A model generated the notes under the pieces. The model did no database searches. It was given only the letters and a program-made list of their open reading frames with translations, and was not told the DNA's origin. From assembly GCA_900762245.1 (NCBI GenBank), contig CAAFFR010000126.1, forward strand, positions 1 through 57,642: a stretch of 57,642 nucleotides of DNA, in the 5' to 3' direction. The position numbers and the translations under genes are program-made. The stretch is from an uncultured Oscillospiraceae bacterium (GTDB taxonomy: Bacteria > Bacillota_A > Clostridia > Oscillospirales > Oscillospiraceae). Positions 50,675 to 57,642 of the stretch are shown here, piece after piece (position 1 is the first letter of the stretch; each line of letters starts with the position of its first letter).

Positions 50675-51805
50675 TTAGATTCTTCTGGCCAATTTTGCAG
50701 AATTCTCCCGGCGAAATTCCTCGAAGCGGCCTTCGTCCAGAGCCTGCCGGATCTTCTCCATCAGCTTGTTGTAGAAATACAGATTATGCATGACCGCAAG
50801 GCGCATTGCCAGCATTTCTTCTGCCACAAACAGATGGCGGATATAGGCACGGCTGTAGCGGCGGCAGACAGGGCAGTCGCACTGGGGATCAATGGGACGC
50901 TCGTCCAGCTGGTACTTGGCATTTTTCAGGTTAATAGCGCCTTCCCAGGTGAACAGACGGGCGTGGCGGGCATTTCGGGCAGGCATGACACAGTCGAAGA
51001 AGTCCACACCTCTTGCAACAGACTCGATAATGTTGGTGGGAGTACCAACGCCCATGAGGTAACGGGTCTTGTCCGCAGGCATATGGGGTTCTACGGCTTC
51101 GATGATGTCGTACATCTCCTCAGCAGTTTCGCCAACAGCCAGGCCGCCAATGGCGTAGCCGGGCAGGTCCAGGTCTGCGATACGCTTCATGTGATCTACG
51201 CGGATGTCGGAATAGGTACCGCCCTGGTTAATACCCCAGAGCATCTGTTCCCGGTTCACCGTATCCGGCAGGGCGTTCAGACGGGCATTTTCCTCCTTGC
51301 ATCGGACCAGCCAGCGGTAGGTACGGTCCACGCTCTTCAGAACGTAATCCCGGGGTGCGGGGTTTTCGATACACTCGTCAAAGGCCATACAGATATCAGA
51401 GCCCAGATTGGACTGAATCTGCATACTCTCCTCGGGGCCCATAAAAATCTTATGGCCATCGATGTGGGAAGAGAAATAGACACCTTCCTCCTTGATCTTC
51501 CGCAGGGAGGACAGGCTGAACACCTGGAATCCACCGGAGTCCGTCAGAATCGGGCCATCCCAGGTCATAAATTTGTGAAGGCCGCCCATCTGGCGCACCA
51601 CCTTATCGGTAGGACGCAGATGCAGGTGGTAGGTATTGGAAAGCTCCACCTGACAGCCGATGTTTTTCAGGTCCTCAGCACTGAGGGCACCCTTGATGGC
51701 ACCCTGGGTGCCGACATTCATAAAAACAGGGGTCTGGACTGTGCCATGGGCGCAGGTAAATTCACCCCGGCGGGCCTTGCCTTCGGTTTTTTTCAGTTCA
51801 AACAT
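50675..51805 (-). CDS. tgt: tRNA-guanine(34) transglycosylase
   Basis: 376 residues. Tgt swaps guanine 34 for preQ1 in tRNAs with GUN anticodons. Landmarks are TDSGGFQVFSLS with the catalytic aspartate, MGVGTPTNIIESVARGVDFFDCVMPAR with the nucleophile, and the zinc site CDCPVCRRYSRAYIRHL. It is 3 bp after a GNAT gene and works with QueA encoded upstream. Confidence 0.96.
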   Translation of the reverse strand: MFELKKTEGKARRGEFTCAHGTVQTPVFMNVGTQGAIKGALSAEDLKNIGCQVELSNTYHLHLRPTDKVVRQMGGLHKFMTWDGPILTDSGGFQVFSLSSLRKIKEEGVYFSSHIDGHKIFMGPEESMQIQSNLGSDICMAFDECIENPAPRDYVLKSVDRTYRWLVRCKEENARLNALPDTVNREQMLWGINQGGTYSDIRVDHMKRIADLDLPGYAIGGLAVGETAEEMYDIIEAVEPHMPADKTRYLMGVGTPTNIIESVARGVDFFDCVMPARNARHARLFTWEGAINLKNAKYQLDERPIDPQCDCPVCRRYSRAYIRHLFVAEEMLAMRLAVMHNLYFYNKLMEKIRQALDEGRFEEFRRENSAKLARRI

Positions 51806-51808
51806 AAA

Positions 51809-52363
51809 TTACCTCTCTTTACAGGGGTTATATTGGATATAAAGCTTGGATGCTTCATTCGTATCATACCGGGTCTCCCGGACATCATCTTTTACATAGT
51901 GGAAACCGCATTTTTCGATGACCCGCTTGGATTGATGATTCCACACAAAATGGTCACAGGTCAGCCAGTCATAGTGCAGCTTCTCGAAGCAATAGTCGAT
52001 GACAGCTTTTACAGCCTCCGGCATCAGGCCTTTGCCCCAATAGGTCTTGCTGAGCGCATAGCCCACTTCCCTGCCCTGCATACCCCTATCATCCGGAAAA
52101 TCGATATCCTCCAGGCCGATGGAACCGATGACCTTGCCGTTTTCTTTCAGTTCCAGGGCAAGGGTGTTCTTATCCGCCATAAACATTTCCAGAATCATTT
52201 TTGACTCTTCCATGGATTTGTGGGGCAGCCAGCCCGCCATTTGTCCAACACCGTCTACACTGGCATATTCGTTGAAATCTGACAGGTCATTCTCCCGCCA
52301 GGGACGAAGAATCAGACGGGGCGTTTCGATTCGGATGTTTGTTACATCGATCGGTGCAATCAT
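51809..52363 (-). CDS. GNAT-family N-acetyltransferase (RimJ/RimL-like)
   Basis: 184 residues. TPRLILRPWRENDLSDF is the start of the RimL-type GNAT domain and EVGYALSKTYWGKGLMPEAV the acetyl-CoA loop; it ends with NHQSKRVIEKCGF. The substrate is unknown. It is wedged between queA and tgt (3 bp before tgt), where most genomes have no such gene. Confidence 0.87.
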   Translation of the reverse strand: MIAPIDVTNIRIETPRLILRPWRENDLSDFNEYASVDGVGQMAGWLPHKSMEESKMILEMFMADKNTLALELKENGKVIGSIGLEDIDFPDDRGMQGREVGYALSKTYWGKGLMPEAVKAVIDYCFEKLHYDWLTCDHFVWNHQSKRVIEKCGFHYVKDDVRETRYDTNEASKLYIQYNPCKER

Positions 52364-52436
52364 ATATTTTCCTCCTTATGGCGCAACAATCTGCTGATAT
52401 TCAGAAGATTGCCGCTTTGCTCCTCGCAGTCTAGAT

Positions 52437-53459
52437 TTATAGGATGCACATGGCGTCGCCGAAGCTGAAGAAGCGATACCGCTCGGCAACGGCCTGCTCA
52501 TAAGCGCTGAGCACATGGTCCCGGCCTGCAAAGGCGGACACCAGCATCACCAGGGTGCTTTCCGGCAGGTGGAAATTGGTGATGAGGCCGTCCATGGCTT
52601 TGAAGGTATAGCCGGGGTAAATGAAGATCTCGGTCCATTTGGAGGAGGCTTCAAAGGTGCCATCCTCTTTTACAATGGATTCCAGTGTCCGGCAGGAGGT
52701 GGTGCCCACACAGATGACACGGCCTCCGGACTGCTTTGTTTCGTTAAGAATCTGAGCGGTTTCCGCAGACATCATGCAAAGTTCGGAGTGCATATGGTGT
52801 TCCAAAATGTTTTCTGCCTTTACAGGGCGGAAGGTGCCAAGGCCAACATGGAGGGTCACGAAGGCGGTTTTGACTCCCATGGCACGGGCTTTGTCCAGCA
52901 GTTCCTTGGTCCAGTGCAGACCGGCGGTGGGCGCTGCTGCAGAGCCTACTTCCCGGGAATAGACGGTCTGATAGCGCTCCTGGTCCTGCAGTTCTGCTTT
53001 GATGTAGGGCGGCAGGGGCATTTTTCCGAGGCGCTCCAGCACTTCCAGGAAAATGCCCTCGTAGTGGAATTCCACCACACGGTTGCCATCTTCTTTAACC
53101 TCCACCACAGTGGCAGACAGCTCACCGTTACCAAAAAGGACCTCATTGCCAACCTGCATCTTGCGGCCGGGCTTGCAGAGACATTCCCAGCGCTTATTGC
53201 CCAGGTCCCGCAGCAGCAGCACTTCCACTGCGCCGCCGGTAGGCCGGTGACCCAGCAGACGGGCAGGCAGCACCCGGGAATCGTTCATCACCAGGCAGTC
53301 GCCGGGCTGCAGATAATCGAGAATATCGTAAAAATGTTTATGGCTAACCTCGCCGGTCTGCCGGTCCAGCACCATCAGGCGGGAAGTGTCCCGCTTTTCC
53401 AGAGGGGTCTGGGCGATCAGTTCTTCGGGCAGGTCGTAATAAAAATCATGGGTTTTCAT
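52437..53459 (-). CDS. queA: SAM:tRNA ribosyltransferase-isomerase QueA
   Basis: 340 residues from the ATG at 53459 (CGGAGGAAATCC upstream; the longer ORF is ignored). QueA adds the ribosyl part of SAM to preQ1 in tRNA, giving epoxyqueuosine. Start [24 protein letters not shown] and [13 protein letters not shown] are characteristic. It leads the queA-GNAT-tgt-yajC operon. Confidence 0.95.
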   Translation of the reverse strand: MKTHDFYYDLPEELIAQTPLEKRDTSRLMVLDRQTGEVSHKHFYDILDYLQPGDCLVMNDSRVLPARLLGHRPTGGAVEVLLLRDLGNKRWECLCKPGRKMQVGNEVLFGNGELSATVVEVKEDGNRVVEFHYEGIFLEVLERLGKMPLPPYIKAELQDQERYQTVYSREVGSAAAPTAGLHWTKELLDKARAMGVKTAFVTLHVGLGTFRPVKAENILEHHMHSELCMMSAETAQILNETKQSGGRVICVGTTSCRTLESIVKEDGTFEASSKWTEIFIYPGYTFKAMDGLITNFHLPESTLVMLVSAFAGRDHVLSAYEQAVAERYRFFSFGDAMCIL

Positions 53460-53490
53460 GGGATTTCCTCCGTTTTCTAAAGCAACTTTT

Positions 53491-53519
53491 AGTATACTCC
53501 AATTCTGCAAATTTTGCAA
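53491..53519 (-). promoter_or_regulatory. Promoter of queA
   Basis: Minus strand TTGCAA (53519-53514), 17 bp, TATACT (53496-53491). Confidence 0.65.
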
Positions 53520-53568
53520 CAGGCAAAACCATTCGAGGCTGCATAGATTGGCATGGAGGTATCAGCTT

Positions 53569-54444
53569 ATGAAAAAAACGTTATTTACCGGGGCCTGCAC
53601 AGCCCTTGTGACACCCTTTCTAAACGGAAAAGTCAATTATCCCATGATGGAACAGCTGCTGCGGCGGCAGATGGATGCCGGTATCGAGGCAGTTGTGATC
53701 AGCGGAACCACCGGAGAATCCCCTACCCTGTCGGATGCGGAAAAACTGGAACTGTTCTGCCGGGCGAAACGCTATGCGGGAGACAGCTGCCGGATCATTG
53801 CGGGCACCGGTTCCAACTGCACAGAGCATACCGTTGCCTTAAGCAAAGCAGCCGAAGCTTCCGGAGTGGATGGACTGTTGGTAGTAAGTCCCTATTACAA
53901 CAAGGCTACTCCCGAAGGACTGGTGACCCACTACAGTGCCGTAGCCGCAGCGGTACATATTCCCATTGTGATCTATAATGTACCCTCCCGTACCGGTGTG
54001 GACATTCCGGTAAGTGTTTACCAGTGTCTGTCCCAACTGCCCAATATCGCCGGCGTAAAGGAAGCTTCTACAGACATCTCCAAAATTGCGAAAATCAAAG
54101 CAGCCTGTCCGCCGGATTTTGCTGTATGGAGCGGCAATGACGATCAGGCTGCCGCGGTCATGGCACTGGGCGGAATGGGAGTCATTTCGGTGCTTTCCAA
54201 CGTACTGCCTGTGGAAACACAAGCCATGGCCCGGGCTGCACTGGACGGGGATTTTGACACGGCAGCAGACCTGCAGGTGAAGCTGCTGCCGTTGATTGAA
54301 CTTCTGTTCTGTGAGGTCAATCCCATTCCGGTCAAGGCTGCTATGAAGCTGATCGGCTATGACTGTGGAGAATGTCGGCTGCCTCTGACTTCCCTCTCGG
54401 AGAAAAACGCAAAGAAGCTGAAAGCGCTCCTATTGGCAAGCTGA
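53569..54444 (+). CDS. dapA: 4-hydroxy-tetrahydrodipicolinate synthase
   Basis: 291 residues from the ATG at 53569 (TGGAGGTATC upstream). DapA joins pyruvate and aspartate semialdehyde in the lysine/diaminopimelate pathway. TGACTALVTPF and ISGTTGESPTLSD are the N-terminal DapA patterns. The catalytic tyrosine is in VVSPYYNKATPEG and the Schiff-base lysine in IAGVKEAS. It is divergent from queA. Confidence 0.95.
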   Translation: MKKTLFTGACTALVTPFLNGKVNYPMMEQLLRRQMDAGIEAVVISGTTGESPTLSDAEKLELFCRAKRYAGDSCRIIAGTGSNCTEHTVALSKAAEASGVDGLLVVSPYYNKATPEGLVTHYSAVAAAVHIPIVIYNVPSRTGVDIPVSVYQCLSQLPNIAGVKEASTDISKIAKIKAACPPDFAVWSGNDDQAAAVMALGGMGVISVLSNVLPVETQAMARAALDGDFDTAADLQVKLLPLIELLFCEVNPIPVKAAMKLIGYDCGECRLPLTSLSEKNAKKLKALLLAS

Positions 54445-54496
54445 GCATTCTGTGCTATAATCAGAAAATCCATTATTTCACAAAGGAGCTGACAAT

Positions 54497-55264
54497 ATGG
54501 CCATTCAAAAAAACGACATTCCCATTCTGGAATTTGACAGTGACGAAGGTGCTGTCATTCCCCCCACCCACGAAAATCTGGACCTGGTTCTGCCGGAAAA
54601 ATGCGTCTTCGCATTTCTGGGTGACCATATTGACGAATACGCAAAGGCGCACAGCGCTCGGGAAGTGTCTGTATTTATCAGTGCTACCAAGAACTATCCT
54701 GTCTATGTGGTAAATTACAAGGGCGAAGAAGTCACCCTTTGTCAGGCACCTGTAGGCGCGGCACCGGCTGCCCAGATTCTTGACTGGCTCATCGGCTACG
54801 GCGTGAAAAAGATCATTTCCGCAGGCTCCTGCGGCTGTCTGACTGCCATCCCCGAAAGCACCTTTCTTGTACCCTGCCGGGCACTGCGGGACGAAGGCAC
54901 CTCGTATCATTATGCGCCGCCCTCCCGCTACATGGAAGTCAGTGGAACAGCCAGAGCTGCCATTAGGGAAGCCATTCTGGAACACGGCATGAAACACCGG
55001 GAGGTAGTCAGCTGGTCTACCGATGGATTCTTTCGGGAAACAAAGGATAAAGTATCCTACCGCAGGGACGAAGGCTGCGAAGTTGTGGAAATGGAATGTG
55101 CTGCCCTTGCCGCCTGTGCATCGCTGCGAAAGGCCGTCTTTGGCATGATCCTCTATACAGCAGACAGTCTTGCAGACGTAGACAAATACGACATGCGCAG
55201 CTGGGGCGGCAATGCCTATGAATATGCGCTGAATCTGTGTCTGGATGCGGTTATTAAATTATAA
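54497..55264 (+). CDS. Nucleoside phosphorylase (PNP/UDP family)
   Basis: 255 residues. GSCGCLTAIPESTFLVP and the end EVVEMECAALAACA match the PNP_UDP_1 fold, with the ribose-binding acidic residues in VEMECAA. It splits a nucleoside with phosphate; uridine phosphorylase-like sequences are closest in layout, but specificity is not clear. It follows dapA by 52 bp and may be co-transcribed with it. Confidence 0.85.
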   Translation: MAIQKNDIPILEFDSDEGAVIPPTHENLDLVLPEKCVFAFLGDHIDEYAKAHSAREVSVFISATKNYPVYVVNYKGEEVTLCQAPVGAAPAAQILDWLIGYGVKKIISAGSCGCLTAIPESTFLVPCRALRDEGTSYHYAPPSRYMEVSGTARAAIREAILEHGMKHREVVSWSTDGFFRETKDKVSYRRDEGCEVVEMECAALAACASLRKAVFGMILYTADSLADVDKYDMRSWGGNAYEYALNLCLDAVIKL

Positions 55265-55274
55265 TACTTTTTTC

Positions 55275-55299
55275 AAATTGAAATCTTTCATTTCAATTT
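55275..55299. repeat. Inverted repeat after the phosphorylase gene
   Basis: AAATTGAAAT and its complement ATTTCAATTT around a 5 nt loop, followed by AAAAAG; no clear terminator form. Confidence 0.5.
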
Positions 55300-55319
55300 A
55301 AAAAGTACGCAATGATTAA

Positions 55320-55360
55320 GAACCGACCTATGAAGCATTTCATAGGTCGGTTCAGCTGTT
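55320..55360 (+). terminator. Hairpin terminator of dapA-phosphorylase
   Basis: A perfect 15 bp stem GAACCGACCTATGAA (55320-55334) with 55339-55353, followed by AGCTGTTTTATTC; the T-run is weak. Confidence 0.7.
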
Positions 55361-55381
55361 TTATTCTTTATCGATCTTTGG

Positions 55382-55837
55382 TCAGACTTTTCTCTGCATG
55401 TCAATGCTGCGGATGGTGAAGCCGCATTTCTGATAGAAGGCTACGGCATCATCATTCTGTGGGTAAACGCCCAGCTGCAGATCGGTGCAGCGGAAGGCCT
55501 TCGCCAGCGCCCAGGCATCATTCATCATCTGCTTGCCGATGCCCTGATTCCGACAGGATTCGTGAACACAGAGTTCATCGATCAGCATGACCTTACGCTT
55601 CACCACACCGGGCCAGTCATAGTGGCGTATTTTCAACAGGGCGTAGCCAACCACTACCGTATTGATTTTTGCAACGTACAACTGTCGTTCCCGAATGACC
55701 TCCAGAAAGCGTTCCTCAGGATACAGCTGCTCCGGCATTTCATAGATATCAGGCCGCCACGCCACGTGCATGGCATGGACCTGCCGCGCCAGCACTTCCA
55801 CTGCTTCCCGGTCCGCGATGGTTGCCAGTTCTAACAT
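55382..55837 (-). CDS. GNAT-family N-acetyltransferase
   Basis: 151 residues: MLIDELCVHESCRNQGIGKQMM is the GNAT core and ends in GVYPQNDDAVAFYQKCGF. Substrate unknown. It lies downstream of tyrS on the same strand, with a REP-like palindrome between them. Confidence 0.85.
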   Translation of the reverse strand: MLELATIADREAVEVLARQVHAMHVAWRPDIYEMPEQLYPEERFLEVIRERQLYVAKINTVVVGYALLKIRHYDWPGVVKRKVMLIDELCVHESCRNQGIGKQMMNDAWALAKAFRCTDLQLGVYPQNDDAVAFYQKCGFTIRSIDMQRKV

Positions 55838-55861
55838 TGTTTATACTCCTTATCTTATTGA

Positions 55862-55895
55862 GATTGCCACACCAGCGTGCTCGCTGGTTCGCAAT
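55862..55895. repeat. REP-like palindrome
   Basis: ATTGCCACACCAGCG and its near-complement CGCTGGTTCGCAAT form a nested stem. The GATTGCCAC...TCGCAATGACA pattern is a recurrent intergenic palindrome in gut Clostridia (from memory, not searched). Confidence 0.6.
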
Positions 55896-55904
55896 GACAG
55901 AAGT

Positions 55905-57128
55905 TTATGCCAGCACCGCCTTGTGGAAGACCTTCTTGCCCTTGCGGATCTTCACGCCTTCCTTCAGCATCTCCTCGGTAACAGCGAAGGTGGGGTCATC
56001 CATCTTCTCATCGTTGACCAGAACGCCGCCCTGCTGGACCAGCTGACGAGCCTGCTTGTTGGAGGGAGCCAGACCGCAGGCAACCATCAGGTTCAGGAAG
56101 CCGATCTTGCCATCCACCAGCTTGTCCGCAGTGATTTCGGTAGTGGGGATATTGGCATCGTCACCGCCGCCGACGAACAGAGCCTTGGCGGCAGCCTTGG
56201 CCTTGTCTGCCTCTTCCTCGCCGTGAACCAGCTTGGTCAGCTCGTAGGCCAGGATCTCCTTGGCAACGTTCAGTTGGGCATCCTTCCAGTCTGCCATGGC
56301 ATCGATTTCTTCCAGAGGCAGGAAGGTCAGCATGCGGATGCACTTCATGACGTCAGCATCCTCAACGTTACGCCAGTACTGGTAGAAGTCGTAGGGAGTG
56401 GTCTTGTTGGGATCCAGCCAGACAGCGCCCTTGGCGGTCTTGCCCATCTTCTTGCCTTCGGAGTTCAGCAGCAGGGTGATGGTCATAGCATGGGCATCCT
56501 TACCCAGCTTCTTGCGGATCAGTTCGGTGCCGCCCAGCATGTTGGACCACTGGTCATTGCCGCCGAACTGCATATTGCAGCCGTATTCCTTAAACAGATA
56601 GTAGAAGTCGTAGGACTGCATGGGCATGTAGTTGAACTCCAGGAAGGACAGGCCCTTTTCCATGCGCTGCTTGAAGCATTCGGCACGGAGCATATTGTTG
56701 ACAGAGAAACAGCCGCCGATTTCCCGGATGAAATCCACATAGTTCAGCTTCAGCAGCCAGTCAGCATTGTTGACCATCTGAGCCTTACCTTCGCCGAACT
56801 CGATGAACCGCTCCATCTGCTTCTTGAAGCAGTCGCAGTTGTGCTGGATGGTTTCCTGGGTCATCATGGAGCGCATATCGGTACGGCCGGAGGGATCACC
56901 GATCATGGCGGTGCCGCCGCCGATGAGGGCGATGGGCTTGTTGCCGGCCATCTGCAGGCGCTTCATCAGGCACAGGGCCATGAAGTGACCAACATGGAGA
57001 GAATCGGCAGTGGGGTCAAAGCCGATATAGAAGGTTGCCTTGCCGTTGTCGATCATTTCGCGGATCTCGTCTTCATTGGTAACCTGAGCAATCAGACCGC
57101 GGGCTACCAGCTCGTCATACAGTTTCAT
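55905..57128 (-). CDS. tyrS: Tyrosine-tRNA ligase
   Basis: 407 residues, class I synthetase. HIGH signature HVGHF in DSLHVGHFMALCL, the KMSKS loop as KKMGKTAKGAVW, and an S4 RNA-binding domain at the C-terminus (LAPSNKQARQLVQQGGVLVN). The KMGKT variant is found in TyrZ-like enzymes. It lies 17 bp after the truncated M28 peptidase. Confidence 0.95.
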   Translation of the reverse strand: MKLYDELVARGLIAQVTNEDEIREMIDNGKATFYIGFDPTADSLHVGHFMALCLMKRLQMAGNKPIALIGGGTAMIGDPSGRTDMRSMMTQETIQHNCDCFKKQMERFIEFGEGKAQMVNNADWLLKLNYVDFIREIGGCFSVNNMLRAECFKQRMEKGLSFLEFNYMPMQSYDFYYLFKEYGCNMQFGGNDQWSNMLGGTELIRKKLGKDAHAMTITLLLNSEGKKMGKTAKGAVWLDPNKTTPYDFYQYWRNVEDADVMKCIRMLTFLPLEEIDAMADWKDAQLNVAKEILAYELTKLVHGEEEADKAKAAAKALFVGGGDDANIPTTEITADKLVDGKIGFLNLMVACGLAPSNKQARQLVQQGGVLVNDEKMDDPTFAVTEEMLKEGVKIRKGKKVFHKAVLA

Positions 57129-57145
57129 TTTCTCAATTTCCTTTC

Positions 57146-57541
57146 TTATTGGGCTGCGTCGCAGCAGATAAAGGTGGTCAGTGCTGCACGCAGAAGATTG
57201 ACATTTGTTTCATCCAGGACGGTGTCCCTGGGAGTGTGGATGCGGCTATAGAAATAGCCCAGGCCCTTGCGGCGGTTGCAGGCGGCAATGGCTGCACCGT
57301 AGGGAAAATTCGCCTGATCGGAGGGATAGATGAAAGGGCCCTTTTCGTGAACAAGCAGGCTCTTTTTTCCAAAATAGCCGCAGGCTTTATAGAGGGAGGT
57401 GAGCCGTTTCTTATCTTTGCGTAGCTTTTTATTGGGGAAGATCAGAAGATGGTCTCCGTCGCCAACGCAGTCCATATTGAGGACCAATTGGGTATTGGTG
57501 ACATTTTTATGAGCCTTGCGGTAAGCTGAGGACCCCAGCAC
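57146..57541 (-). pseudogene. C-terminal part of an M28-type metallopeptidase
   Basis: The coding frame ends at 57146 and contains LVLNMDCVGDGDHLLIFP (metal-binding aspartate), then SDQANFPYG and HTPRDTV (histidine), as in the last third of M28 aminopeptidases. Homology holds up to LGSSAYRKAHKN (near 57538). Beyond that the frame reads unrelated residues and the preceding N-terminal domain is missing. Either a recombination break or an assembly junction lies at 57538-57545. Confidence 0.65.
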
Positions 57542-57642
57542 TAACAGAGGGAATTCAAAAACGATTTGATGAAATTGAAAAGACACACATAGAAATTCCT
57601 ATAGGAAATTTATTTGGAACGTATTTCCTTTCAGGAATGGGC
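57538..57642 (+). pseudogene. YunB-like sporulation protein fragment (5' part missing, runs off window)
   Basis: Plus strand, starting at the same breakpoint: ALTEGIQKRFDEIEK then THIEIPIGNLFGTYFLSGMG. The IxIPxGxLxG...LSGxGP pattern is that of the YunB family of sporulation proteins. No start codon or N-terminal part is found upstream because the sequence changes to the M28 gene. Confidence 0.5.

Overview
The window looks like chromosomal DNA of a low-to-mid-GC gut Bacillota (Clostridia, most likely Oscillospirales/Oscillospiraceae). Support comes from WhiA, DUF4317, DUF1385, two T-box leaders, a YunB-like sporulation fragment, strong AGGAGG ribosome binding sites and sigma-A promoters with 16-18 bp spacers. 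The genus call is inference. Almost all of it is ordinary housekeeping sequence in tight operons, with a few accessory or decaying patches.

Layout. 1-2.6 kb: end of an AEC transporter, a cytidylate kinase-like gene and a DUF4317 gene. 2.6-17 kb: a long minus-strand run, murB-whiA-dnaE-lipoprotein-response regulator-histidine kinase-DUF1385-prmC-recA-recX-rimO-pgsA, with an internal promoter and a terminator at 2573-2608. 17-18 kb: nudC. 18-23.5 kb: a minus-strand operon of duplicated-domain lipoprotein, apbE, rnfC, rnfD, rnfG and an unknown four-helix membrane protein. This is an Rnf-like flavinylated electron-transfer set without rnfA, rnfB or rnfE in view. 23.6-29.5 kb: a GLUG-repeat surface protein translationally coupled to an MMPL/RND transporter, divergent from a tetR gene that carries an in-frame TGA in its DNA-recognition helix.

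29.5-38.3 kb: RNHCP protein, trxB-trxA, a cluster of perfect hairpins next to tRNA-Leu(CAG), a GNAT enzyme, a GH25/SH3b lipoprotein, T-box-ilvB-ilvN, then a scrambled patch (broken LytS-type kinase, 3' end of a tyrosine integrase, a half tRNA and tRNA-Ser(CGA)). 38.3-46 kb: Cys-rich small protein, RluA-type pseudouridine synthase, a D-2-hydroxyacid dehydrogenase, and a T-box-controlled cysS-polA-rimI-tsaD operon. 46-57.6 kb: five-SH3b lipoprotein, domain-permuted GH3 glucosidase, queA-GNAT-tgt-yajC, dapA, nucleoside phosphorylase, GNAT, tyrS, and a junction that truncates both an M28 peptidase and a YunB-like gene.

The best candidates for something under-described are the reduced RnfCDG/ApbE/lipoprotein operon with its unknown membrane subunit, the MMPL-GLUG pair with its broken repressor, and the hairpin cluster beside tRNA-Leu. 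Everything here was read by eye; no database search was run.
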